Positions 1-10,207 of a stretch of DNA of 64,000 nt are shown in pieces; within the stretch, counting starts at the first letter, position 1; the number at the start of each line of letters is the position of its first letter. The stretch comes from Nannobrachium achirus. Its lineage: Eukaryota > Chordata > Actinopteri > Myctophiformes > Myctophidae. The position numbers and the translations under genes were made by a program. The notes below the pieces were generated by a model. That model saw nothing but the letters and a program-made list of their open reading frames with translations, ran no database searches and was not told where the DNA came from. The stretch lies in the NCBI GenBank assembly GCA_963921795.1, contig OY997659.1:27444085-27508084 (forward strand), given 5' to 3'.

Positions 1-1026
<1,026 letters not shown>

Positions 1027-1116
1027 CACTGTCACCACCTCCAGGTCCTTCAGATAGGTCCGTTCTGTGGTCAGCAGCTCCTTGGCTATGAAGTAGGCCC
1101 GGTCGGTTGGGAACCT
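1027..1116 (-). CDS. farp1: farp1 exon: start of the DH (RhoGEF) domain
   Basis: A 90-nt exon, phase 0 at both ends, encoding 30 residues that begin RFPTDRAYFIAKELLTTERT and continue YLKDLEVVTV. This is the first helix (CR1) of a Dbl-homology domain; the matching stretch in FARP1 runs RFPTDKAYFIAKE...ERTYLKDLEVIT. CR1 of DH domains contacts the Rho GTPase switch regions. The 3' splice site is a CAG after a short pyrimidine stretch at 1117-1125, and the 5' site reads GTAAGA at 1026-1021. It joins the 1619-1806 exon in frame. It is the last farp1 exon in the window. Confidence 0.93.
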
Positions 1117-1618
1117 CTGCGGGAATCACACCAAAAAAAGAGCAGACAGTGTGAGAGACACAGACTGGACCATTTTGACTGCAGAAATTAGTGCTTCGTG
1201 TCCCCTTTCTCCGTCCCATCATTTGTACTTCCTGACACATAACCCATTTCTTAGATTTAGTAGAAAGTACACAGCCCAAGCCCCAGTGGGTAGCTATTTA
1301 GGACAGGTAATCTAGGTCCTGCGCTATTTTAAGCGTGAGACAGTGGTGTTTTTTTAGTAGTAGGCATTAAAATATGACACGTTTTAATATAAACATGTAT
1401 CTTTAAAGAATTTTGGTTGTTGCATTTGTTTTTTTTTACCCACTTAAGCCCTATTTAATACGTTGTTGTGCGAAAATAGCAACAAAACAAAACAACTGAT
1501 CATCTTTAAGCTGAGCTTCTACAGTCGATCTGCTATGTCCACTCATTTAGAAAACCTTTAAAATGTAGGGATGCCAGGTTTAAAGTGGTTAAGTGGGGTC
1601 CCTCATTTGACCACAGAC
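1117..1618. other. short farp1 intron
   Basis: A 502-nt A/T-rich intron between the DH-start exon and the linker exon. I see no further exon or repeat in it. Confidence 0.7.
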
Positions 1619-1806
1619 CTTCCTCCGAACCTCGTCTTCGTCGTCGGTGCGGACGCTGCCGGCGTCGTTGAGCAGGGGGCTGGTGAGGGGCGAGGGCTGC
1701 CGGCCGTCTGGACTGTGGCCACACAGATCCAGGGACTTCTGGCCGTTGACCATTCCCTGGGAATGGCCAGAGGAGGCGGACAGGTGCGGACTGTTAGCCA
1801 CCACAG
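1619..1806 (-). CDS. farp1: farp1 exon: linker before the DH domain
   Basis: A 188-nt exon, phase 1 in and phase 0 out. It encodes VVANSPHLSASSGHSQGMVN, then a Ser/Pro-rich stretch ending SPLTSPLLNDAGSVRTDDED and EVRRK. FARP1 carries SPHLSELSVNSQG and SPLISPLLNDQACPRTDDEDEGRRK at this position, directly before the DH domain. I chose the 3' splice site at 1807-1808, which has a long pyrimidine-rich tract, over a second AG 14 nt downstream (exon start then 1790) because it keeps frame with the micro-exon at 2227-2276. The 5' site is GTCTGT, weaker than its neighbours. The linker is probably flexible and phosphorylatable. Confidence 0.88.
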
Positions 1807-2226
1807 CTGTACGGGTTCAGGCGAGGAACCGCAGCAGAGATGGGGGAGGAAGGGGAGAGCCAAGTTAGAGCTGTGCAAATAACAGCAAACACACAACACA
1901 AGTCTACCAGACCTGGGAAAAAACAGCAAATCGTTTTTTACTCATCATTTTAACCTGTTTGGAGTTCTAGATATTGGGACAATGAAGTGGGGTTTGCCAC
2001 GTTAGAGCACTACAGACAGTATCAGGTATAAAACTGCATTATTGTCCTGCATTATAAGTGGCAAACCCCATTCATTGACACCAGGGTGAGCTAAAATGAG
2101 CAATACAGTATGTATTTAAAGGTACAATTTGACCCAGGTCTACACAGTGTATGTGAGGTGAGCCACGCAAGACTACAGCACTGAGGGTTTTCCTCTGGCT
2201 GGTGACATTCAGTCATCATGACTCAC

Positions 2227-2276
2227 TCCACAGTCCAGACAGCCCTGATGCCCCGGCTTCCCCCACCACGTCTGGG
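2227..2276 (-). CDS. farp1: farp1 candidate micro-exon, 50 nt
   Basis: Inferred from splice signals and phase. It reads phase 2 in and phase 1 out, giving PDVVGEAGASGLSGLW, and joins the 1619-1806 exon without a stop. The 5' site is a textbook GTGAGT; the 3' site AAAG has only a modest pyrimidine tract. The peptide is Gly/Ser-rich like the known linker, but I recognise no conserved motif. The other two frames join badly. Moderate confidence. Confidence 0.5.
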
Positions 2277-2495
2277 CTTTCAACACAAGGCCAGCCGAGG
2301 TACACATACTCTGCTACTGATTGGATCAGTTAGCCCTACAACAATCAAGAGAAATGGCTTAGCCTGTGCCATCTACACTACGGTCACTAAACCTACTTAT
2401 GGCAAATTTATCCTTTGTTGTACGATGCCGTCGCTTGCCAGAGATAACAGATTTTCTACATACCAAAGTATTTTTGAGTCAAAAATCTGTTATTG

Positions 2496-2675
2496 CAGAG
2501 GTTCTCAAGGTGGATTCCAGGGACTCTCTAGGTTCCTTTAGGGGGGTATAAATTGGCCCTTACAAATCTGTAACTCTGACAGTATACAAATGGAACCAAA
2601 ATGTTGACCCGTTTTCATTTGTATACTGTCAGAGTTAAGGGAAGACCTTGATATTTAAAAGTTTGAGAACCACTG
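2496..2675. mobile_element. hAT-like MITE with perfect 8-bp target duplication
   Basis: A 180-bp element whose ends read CAGAGGTTCTCAA and, inverted, CAGTGGTTCTCAA, a terminal motif widespread in vertebrate hAT elements. It is flanked by TGTTATTG on both sides (2488-2495 and 2676-2683), the 8-bp duplication expected of hAT. The interior is a palindrome, roughly 2570-2637, with arms like TAACTCTGACAGTATACAAA. No transposase is present. It lies in a farp1 intron between the two micro-exons. Confidence 0.9.
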
Positions 2676-2736
2676 TGTTATTGTATGTCCAGCAAGTGAC
2701 AGTCGTGCGACAAAATATAACTGAGGCTTTACTCAC

Positions 2737-2778
2737 TATGTTGACTGAGCATATTTTCCACCACTGTCTGGTTGTCCT
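2737..2778 (-). CDS. farp1: farp1 candidate micro-exon, 42 nt
   Basis: A 42-nt segment with a long pyrimidine-rich 3' splice site ending CTGTCAG and a perfect GTGAGT 5' site. In phase 2 it encodes GQPDSGGKYAQST and runs on in frame through the 50-nt micro-exon and the 1619-1806 exon. Read in phase 0 the same chain hits a stop, so phase 2 is favoured. The exon supplying the two preceding bases is unresolved; see the finding on the phase gap. Confidence 0.55.
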
Positions 2779-4031
2779 CTGACAGGTGGGCATGAACAGA
2801 AGTGTGATTAAACACACCAGCTCCACCTGGATGGCGTTTCCTCAACACAACCCGCACAACTCCAGTTAGGCTTTCTTCGCTCAAAGAAACTAAAAACAGC
2901 TAGGTTAGCGTTTTGCTTAATAGACTAACACAACCGTGGTTAAGTTCTGCTCTACACATGACAGAGGAAGGGTGGGGAACCCACAATAGCAACAATATGA
3001 GCACATTCACAATACAAGACAGACAAACATGACTGTATTTAACAGACAATACAGACATTTAGCAACACAACTAACACTACGTCTAGCCTACAACACTAGG
3101 CAGAGGGGAGGCTAACAGAGAAAGCCCAGCACTATTTGTGGGGCAGTCACCAGACAATGACGTTGGCGTCTCAAAATGACGACGATTCTGCAATTCAACT
3201 GGATAAAGGTCAACTTTTATTGACACTAGCATGACACAGCTTCATACAATGTTAAAATGAGTCAAGACTTCCATTAAGAGGAGAGGATATAAGACAGTAC
3301 CGCAACCCATCGTGTGTTAAGAGGGATATTGTGAGTGGATGAGAGAGACTGAGAGATGGGGAGAGAGAGGGTGGGGGTGCAAGGGCACTAAGAAAAGATT
3401 TTCGGAATTAATTAATACTATTCTAGGCCTTGTCTAATATTAAGTAACTCAAAGGTCTGCCTTGTGCATTAACGCAGCCTTGTGACATTATATTTCAGTT
3501 AATACGTTACCAAGACAGCCAGTTTGACATGAGGAACATAGAGGTTATTCTCTCTCTCTGAATACAAAACAGTTTTAATTAAACTGACATTTAGAATTAT
3601 ACCATATTCATGTTCTTTTTATTTTTTCAAACTGTAATATTCTCTATTCCTAAGATATACTGTAACATTGACTTGTATTTGTCCTATTAAATGATGTCAT
3701 TGAACACACTGCACAGCACAAGCAGGGCAGGAGAGCCGCAGCAGTCAAAGCAACATGCGGTGGATTCAAAACGCTTAAGGCTTGATTGTACTTCTTTGCA
3801 CGTGGTGTGGTGTCGCACAACTAAGTGAAAATCAGGCTTATATACAGCAATGGTTGCAAACACACACAAGCCTCATCTCTAGACCTGTGAGTTTCAGTTG
3901 CCATGTCAGCAGTGTTAGATTATAAGTCGATGTCTAGAGTTAATCATGTTTAACAAACAAATGCCAGGCTTTAAACCTTCAATCTGCTCCAAAATGTTTA
4001 TGGAAATGTACAGCTAGTATGTCCTTATGAT
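2779..4031. other. farp1 intron sequence
   Basis: No exon or complete element recognised. Contains a purine-rich GAGAGA patch near 3345-3375 and A/T-rich unique-looking DNA. Confidence 0.5.
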
Positions 4032-4033
4032 TA

Positions 4034-4450
4034 GACCCTCCAGAAAAATGCGATGATACGATCGTCCGCATAATCAGCCAAACTACATTTTTTAGAAAAA
4101 ACATAATCGGATATTTACGCACAAACTTCCAGCATATTTCGCGACTTTTCGCATACCGGTCCCGTATTTTGCAACTTTTCGCATATTTCACAAATTCCCG
4201 CATATTTCACCTCATAACTTCACATAAAACCCTGCATATTTTGCAACTTCTCACATATTTCGCGTATTTCCCAACTTTCTGCACATTTTGCAACTTTTCG
4301 CATATTTCACAGCTTTTTGCGTCTTTACGCATATTACACAACTTCCCGCAATTTCACAGCATAAATATAAAACCCCTGCATATTTCATCAAAAAATCAAG
4401 TATTTTAACCTGCAAAATCAAGGATTTTAGCTTCGTCTTTCTGGAGGGTC
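4034..4450. mobile_element. TA-target MITE with internal minisatellite
   Basis: A 417-bp non-coding element with 13-bp terminal inverted repeats, GACCCTCCAGAAA at the left and its complement at the right, flanked by TA on both sides (4032-4033, 4451-4452). TA target use suggests a Tc1/mariner-superfamily transposase acting in trans. The interior, about 4115-4390, is a degenerate array of a GCATATTTCRCAACTTTTC-like word. No transposase. Confidence 0.8.
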
Positions 4451-4452
4451 TA

Positions 4453-6648
4453 CCTCTACCTATATGATACTCTGCGTTTTCAAGAGAACGTGTAGCAGGC
4501 TGACACTCCAGATCTACAAGAGAGCATTGTGTACCAGTGAAGGTTCTCTCGCACTGCAGTGATCCAGTAACACCTTATTAACATAATCTTTCTTAGCTTT
4601 CAAACTCAACCGTCAATTCATTCAATTTGATGGGGCCATGAAAAATCTAATATTATTTTTAATACTCTGACTGTAATAGGAATTATGAACTGCAAAATGT
4701 CACTCGTGGCCACATGCACGGCAACACTGCTAAAAGTGTCTGGGAGGGCCTTGCAAGTACTCGACAGTGATGGATGAGCCAAGAGACTTGGAGCTTTCAG
4801 GCGCTGCCCTTAAACTGCCTTTCACACCTACATTAACACATACACATACATGAAGCACATACTGAATCCTGACCCTATTTTTCCAGGCTATTCCCAAGCC
4901 CCTGTAAACCTTAACCTCACGTGTTATCTAATTTCCAGTCTGGCCGCTGCTGTCCTCTGTCTGCTCTGTACTGTACCTGGTAACTGGATAAGTGCAGTAA
5001 GGGGGAACCCAGTTACTGGCAGTCTCTTTCTCCTTCTTACATACAGTAGTAAATGACAGAACAGCAGTACAGGTACAGGTTTACATGCTGTCAGAGAGGG
5101 AAAACAAGAGACAAGATAAGACACATTTCATGCTGACAGAATTGCATACATATCAGACAAAGAAAAAGAAAGATGAACAACAGAACAGAATTGTGATATA
5201 AAGCGAATCGCTTTGCTCAAACAACACAATTAATGCAAAACAAATAAACATGACAAAAATGAAGCAAAAGAAAATAAGATTGGTGTGCCACACAGACCAG
5301 AAATAAAAAAAGTGCAGAGCCATTTTGTTAAAAGAATTGCAAAATATTGCAGTGCCTGGGAAAGGGCAAGCCAGTGAGTTGTGTTTACACCCCCTACTAT
5401 GGGAAGGCTACTTAGATTTGTTGAGTCCAAAACCAAATGAGTGTTTCCCCCGAGATATGCTAACTCAGGTCAAGTGCAGAGCAGGCCATCACCAGTGGGC
5501 TTAAGAGCCTTAATCCGATGTGGCATGACCAAGCTACAGTACCACTGCTGTACAACATATGTTTTACTAAAATTAGAATTACACTTCAATTCAGCTCGAA
5601 CAGACCACAGTTGGTCTCGTATCTTATAAGACAATCTACAATCAACAATGTGAGATAAAGTGTCCTTTCCCTATTATTTTCACAAAAATAATAGGAAAAC
5701 TAGTGATTCGTAACCAATTGATAAAGGAGAGGGGTTATTGTAAACAAAGACTATGGGAACCAATTAGGCGCTCAAGGTGGGACTTGAAGCCAATCTTATC
5801 TACAAGCTACTATCTCTGAAGAGACCAGCTTACGAGTATATACAGTATTAACAACAGTTTAACAAGATATGATTATTTCCATAAATATCTACAATACTTC
5901 TGTCCACATTATATACATATACAATTCAGATCACTTGAGACCGACTATTGTCATCTCCATTCAGCAGGTCCACCGGAAAGGTCAACAAGTTTCAACTGTT
6001 TAAAATATTACACTTTAATCACCCTACCAATAAACAATAAGAACATTCATCTATTGTCAGTTAGAAATGCTGATATGCATTTTTTTTTCTATAGATAGAG
6101 ATAATAAAGGCAGCTGATGGAGGAACTGGAGTCTGCATTGACAAATTATTCAAAGAATTAGATTCTCTGCTCAAAGAATAATAAAAAGTGCAACACCAGA
6201 ATTACATTTTAAAAATATCATCTTTCATGTATGAGTACTGGGAACTGTCTAACTCGCTCTTTAGTAAAAAAATAAAATGAATCATAGGACTTGGCACTTA
6301 GACATAACCTTTTACAAAGATATGTTAATAATCAACACATAGGGACGTGAAAGATAAGCCCTCAATGTGATGAATGAAAAAGCCCTCAATCCATCCCTCC
6401 TTCAATGCCATTTCACAAAGGTCAGCTCATCCCAATGGGAGACAGACTGGAGTTGGATTCAGACAGTGCGTCTATTATGCAGTGCACAAGAGGAGCACAA
6501 AACACATGATGTGTAGAAACTCGGTCCCCTGACAGGGAGAAAAATCTATTTCTTTATGAACTGCTCATCAACCTTCCAATCCAATCCAATATCCCATTTG
6601 TACCCAGAGGCAAGCTCCCTACATTCTCTACAGGAGCAGATATGAAGC
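4453..6648. other. farp1 intron; possible 3' UTR of the short isoform
   Basis: No confident exon. If the large exon is used to its stop, 3' UTR would occupy the right-hand part of this stretch; the nearest poly(A)-signal-like word on the minus strand is ATTAAA at 6014-6019, a weak variant. A 47-nt segment at 5041-5087 has a very strong pyrimidine tract and GTAAGA and is discussed as a possible exon. The rest looks unique and A/T-rich. Confidence 0.4.
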
Positions 6649-7935
6649 CTAACAACTGAACACCCGACCAACATCCTCATCGCTAAAGGCATGGCCACTG
6701 TCATCCTCTGCCTCCTCATCCAGCTGGAGGCTACCAAAGGAGTACTTGTTCCTGGGTATTGGGGAAGAGTGGTCTTCGTCCATGGGGTTACCATGAGTCA
6801 GCGTGTCGCTCTCAGGGCTGCCCCTGGCGGCCTCCATCTCCGACTCGCTAGACTCTGAACCACTAGTAGTTGAGCCGTCGTGCATCTGAACGGCACCCAC
6901 GTGCGTTGCACTGGGCTGCCCTAAGCGCTTCAGGGCCAGAGGGCTGGCCCTGGGCCGCCCGGGTGCCGTCAGGCCATTGGCCAACATGCGGCGCTCTAGG
7001 GCGGCAATGCGCTCGGCCCGGGACAGGACAGGCCGGGGCTCGTGTGCGAGCGCGGGCAACGCCTGGCTCAGGACACCGGGGTCGGTGTCAGAACGGTTCC
7101 GCATCTGATGGAGCTTCTGTAAGTGTGGAGAATGGCTCAGGATGGGAGAATAGCTGCCGCTGTGAGGGAGACCCTCATCGCTGCGGGTTCCCTGCGCCCA
7201 AGCGTCAGCGCTGCGGCGGGGGGCAGAGCTCAGGCCATTCTGCTCAGCGTAACTGAGGGAGCCTGCTCGGTAGAAGGTGCTTATGACAGGGCTGGAGGTG
7301 GCACTCTGGGAACCTGCCGCATGTCGAACTGTAAGCGGACTGCTCCTGCTACTGTGCAGCAGCCCACTTTGCACACTGCAGACACTGAGCTCCGTCGCAG
7401 CGTTGTGGAGAGGGCTTTGATAGCCATAGCACATCTGCTTGGTTGATGCATCCAGCTCACTGCTCATGTTGAGCTGGGCTCTAGGAGAGGATGGGGATTC
7501 CCTGCATCTCATCCTGCCTAGAAAGTGCTGAGCCTGCATGGCCCCGTCGACACTCCCAGTGCCAGAGCCACGGCGTGGCATGGCCTGCTCGCCATAATTG
7601 TGGTTAGCGTAAAACCTGCTAGCTGGGCCCCTGCTCATGTCATATTCGTTATCTATATCACCGCAGTCAATGTAGGGGATTGATGAGTTGCTGCCCTTAG
7701 CAGCCCAAGATGCTGGACCTGTACTCAGATGCTCTGGGTGGGACGGCCTGGCTGAGTCTCTGGCCTCTTCCGTCCCCGGGCTGGCCCCGGGCCCCTGTCT
7801 GTCCTCACGGCCGTTTCTCTGGCAGGAAGGGCTGGCCCGTGTCCGCAGGGCTGAGGGGTCTTCAGCACTCACCAACGCCGACTCCTTCCAGTGGCGCTGG
7901 GGCGGAGAGTCCACCATGTCTCCTGGAGCTCCACT
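6649..7935 (-). CDS. farp1: farp1 large Ser-rich exon with in-frame stop (FERM-only isoform)
   Basis: The exon opens at a CAG 3' splice site (7936-7937) in phase 0, continuing the frame of the 8473-8548 exon, and stays open for 428 codons to a TAG at 6649-6651. It begins SGAPGDMVDSPPQRHWKESA and is rich in Ser, Pro, Ala and Arg. It includes an acidic patch IPYIDCGDIDNEYD, a possible helix SRAERIAALERRMLANGL, many SP sites and an acidic end DEEAEDDSGHAFSDEDVG. G+C is higher than in surrounding DNA, as expected for coding sequence. Used whole, it gives an 817-residue FERM-plus-tail protein without DH or PH. An internal GTGAGT at 7872-7867 would cut it to a 63-nt, phase 0-0 cassette (7873-7935). 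I do not recognise the tail as a known domain. Confidence 0.75.
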   Translation of the reverse strand, partial: SGAPGDMVDSPPQRHWKESALVSAEDPSALRTRASPSCQRNGREDRQGPGASPGTEEARDSARPSHPEHLSTGPASWAAKGSNSSIPYIDCGDIDNEYDMSRGPASRFYANHNYGEQAMPRRGSGTGSVDGAMQAQHFLGRMRCRESPSSPRAQLNMSSELDASTKQMCYGYQSPLHNAATELSVCSVQSGLLHSSRSSPLTVRHAAGSQSATSSPVISTFYRAGSLSYAEQNGLSSAPRRSADAWAQGTRSDEGLPHSGSYSPILSHSPHLQKLHQMRNRSDTDPGVLSQALPALAHEPRPVLSRAERIAALERRMLANGLTAPGRPRASPLALKRLGQPSATHVGAVQMHDGSTTSGSESSESEMEAARGSPESDTLTHGNPMDEDHSSPIPRNKYSFGSLQLDEEAEDDSGHAFSDEDVGRVFSC

Positions 7936-8472
7936 CTGGCGAGAAGTAAACAGTAAACGAGAAATACTTTCACTTAATTTATGATCACGATCAAGTCAGT
8001 TATCTACACTGTAGGCCTGACCTCGATTAGTCGAATAGTCGACTAATCAATTGAGGGAGTCTTTTTGTTTTTTCATGATTCAAATGAGACATTGGCCTAA
8101 TTTGTTATATTGACAAATGGTTTGAAAAAAGAAAAAAAATTAAAAAAAAGGATATATACTGTATATAGTATCATGATTTATTGGTTAGAAACCAAGCAAG
8201 TATATGTTAAATCAGACAATAAGCACTCCCCACAGGCCAAATGTTATGATCCTCTATAACATTTTTAATGTTATGCAATAAGACTGATCAGACTGATCGT
8301 CCTTAGTCAGGGACAGGCCTATAATACTGACATTTTGAATGAACTGAACTAATAAACCATTGCTTTGTATATATGAAAACAAGCAGATGGCCAGCAGACG
8401 CAGCTCCGGTTATGAACCACTTTGCTTGTAGTGGTCTCTGAGTACTGAAGGAACGAGGACTGAGACACTAAC
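7936..8472. other. farp1 intron with a TTAGTCGACTAA-type repeat scrap
   Basis: 537 nt. Around 8025-8055 is a palindromic ATTAGTCGAATAGTCGACTA, resembling scraps at about 9300 and 12975-13330. Nothing else recognised. Confidence 0.5.
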
Positions 8473-8548
8473 CTCTGTTGGCACTTCATGGCGGCGTGGA
8501 GAAGGCAACGGTGACAGACGACTGTTGTATTGGACCCTACTGTGTTTC
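8473..8548 (-). CDS. farp1: farp1 exon: after the FERM-adjacent region
   Basis: A 76-nt exon, phase 2 in and phase 0 out, encoding (R)KHSRVQYNSRLSPLPSPRRH and EVPTE. FARP1 has KHSKIHSIRSLASQPTE at this place, so the KHS motif and closing PTE are shared. It has a good pyrimidine tract at its 3' site and GTTAGT at its 5' site. Its phase-0 end allows in-frame joining to the large exon at 7935. Confidence 0.88.
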
Positions 8549-8656
8549 CTAGGAGACAAGGTGGACAGAGGTCAGAGTTCACAGAATCCAAGCAGCCTTA
8601 TGTAGCCCCCTGTCTGTCTGACTAAATAAATAATAGATAATGCACAGAGCCTTTAC

Positions 8657-8725
8657 CTTTCAAACGGGATCTTTTTAAATTCAGATTCCTTTACATAATC
8701 AATCACCTGCTTCTGCGTGCGACCG
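8657..8725 (-). CDS. farp1: farp1 exon: FERM-adjacent segment
   Basis: A 69-nt exon, phase 2 in and phase 2 out, encoding GRTQKQVIDYVKESEFKKIP and FE, with split Ser and Arg codons at its edges. GRTQKQ followed by DYVKE is a hallmark of the FARP FERM-adjacent block. Splice sites are TCTCTGCAG and GTAAAG. It joins 8985-9148 through an AG+C serine codon. Confidence 0.93.
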
Positions 8726-8984
8726 CTGCAGAGACAAGCACAAGTGGGGATGACAAAGGTAAGTGAACTTTCGTCAAGAGCTAGAGGAGATAACGTTTGC
8801 ATTGTGACAGGTGGAAATTAGATTCACAGGCTGGCCTGGCAGTGGTGGTACTTCATCAAACTTGACAGTTCTCACGTAACACATACGTAGATACTTCATT
8901 GTTGTACTATACATCAAATAGTGAAAGTCTACAAGAGAGAGAGAGAGGCTTTTGTGGTGTAGATTTCACATCCAACCATTCTAC

Positions 8985-9148
8985 CTGAATCTGAACGAGG
9001 AGCCTCGTGAAAACAGCACAGGTTTGGGCTTGGGCTTGGGCTCCTCAAAGAGACGGAAGAAGGCATGGTATTCGACACAGATCTTCCAGAAGACTTTACA
9101 GCAGTCCCTGCTTCCCATCAGGAACTCTAGAGTGTCCTGATATGAACT
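8985..9148 (-). CDS. farp1: farp1 exon: FERM C-lobe (F3) end and FERM-adjacent start
   Basis: A 164-nt exon, phase 0 in and phase 2 out, starting [20 protein letters not shown] and passing through [20 protein letters not shown] to [11 protein letters not shown]. FKxxWKxCVExHxFFRL is the closing helix of the PH-like F3 lobe of FERM domains; the [19 protein letters not shown] block is near-identical to mammalian FARP1. The 5' site is GTAGAA, the 3' site CTTGTACCAG. Confidence 0.96.
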
Positions 9149-9447
9149 CTGGTACAAGATAGGCACATGGACAGTTACGTTACTCGCCAAAGATATGTTG
9201 TACATTTGTAATTCCAAGCATCAACTGAATATATTAACATAGCATTCATTTTGCTTCTAAATCATACTTGTGAGCTTGTAGATCAACTGTAGATTTAGTC
9301 GCCTAAACTCTTATGATATTTAGTCGACTAAAACTAGAATAAAACTGTCAGAAGACTATTATGAATAAAACTAAATGAAATGTTATTCAAAAGACTGAAT
9401 CAAAATTTGCTGTTCAAATTAACACTGGGTTAAGAAGCATGACTTAC

Positions 9448-9543
9448 ATTTAAATCTGGCCTGAGCTTGATAAGGAATCGTTTCCTTTTGAAGCTTAGCT
9501 TACGCACTTTAGACCAGTTGAAGGCATTGATCTTCGTGTGTCC
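9448..9543 (-). CDS. farp1: farp1 exon: FERM F3 lobe, INAFNW strand
   Basis: A 96-nt exon, phase 0 at both ends, encoding [20 protein letters not shown] followed by [12 protein letters not shown]. The [23 protein letters not shown] stretch is a signature of the F3 (PH-like) FERM lobe; basic residues here often contribute to phosphoinositide binding in the family. Splice sites are CTCAACAG and GTAAGT. Confidence 0.96.
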
Positions 9544-10059
9544 CTGTTGAGAGCATTAATAAATGGTCACTTGGGCTGAAAGGGACAATAATATTCAGAC
9601 TTGTGCCACCAAAGACATCTATTGAAAACAGCAGCAATAAGGATTACTAAACATTTCCAACAAAAATAAATTGTTACCACAGTGTAAAATGAAAAATGTT
9701 CAATACATATACAACTGTAACTCACTATTGGCCATGTGAATACAGTCAATGTTACCCAACCCTTGCTATCAATCACCAAATACGTTTTATATTTGATGCT
9801 TTAGCCATGCACATGAAACTGTGATTATATGTACCTGCTTCTATACAGTATTTATATGCTGGACATGTCTTCCACCTGCACAAGAAGCATTCCTGCCTTC
9901 TGTAGTGCCATCTATCCATTGCACATTGTCAATCATACTTGATTTTATTGTGCCTTATGATCTGCGTTCCTTTCTCTGTTCCCTCTTCCAAGGCAATTTC
10001 ACTCACTATTTTACATCCTCAAGCGGCAACGAAGTTCATTCCAAATTGCAGCCAATCAC

Positions 10060-10207
10060 CTGAATGACCAGGACTCCAGTGTGTGCCACTGCCAGGCTCA
10101 GCCTGGTACCCTCTCGGTCCTTTGCAGGGTGGAGGCGAATCCCATACATTTCCAGCCGGCGCGACACCTCCAATAGCTGGTAGTCTGATTCTGCTGGCGT
10201 CTGACCG
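10060..10207 (-). CDS. farp1: farp1 exon: FERM F2/F3 boundary
   Basis: A 148-nt exon, phase 2 in and phase 0 out, encoding [20 protein letters not shown] and [20 protein letters not shown] then AHTGVLVIQ. Mammalian FARP1 has [49 protein letters not shown]. The 3' splice site is a run of T ending TAG; the 5' site is GTGATT. Confidence 0.96.

Noticed and set aside
6870-7984. Plus-strand open frames across 6870-7984
   Set aside because: They are antisense shadows of the long G+C-rich farp1 exon; splice phase and family similarity support the minus strand.
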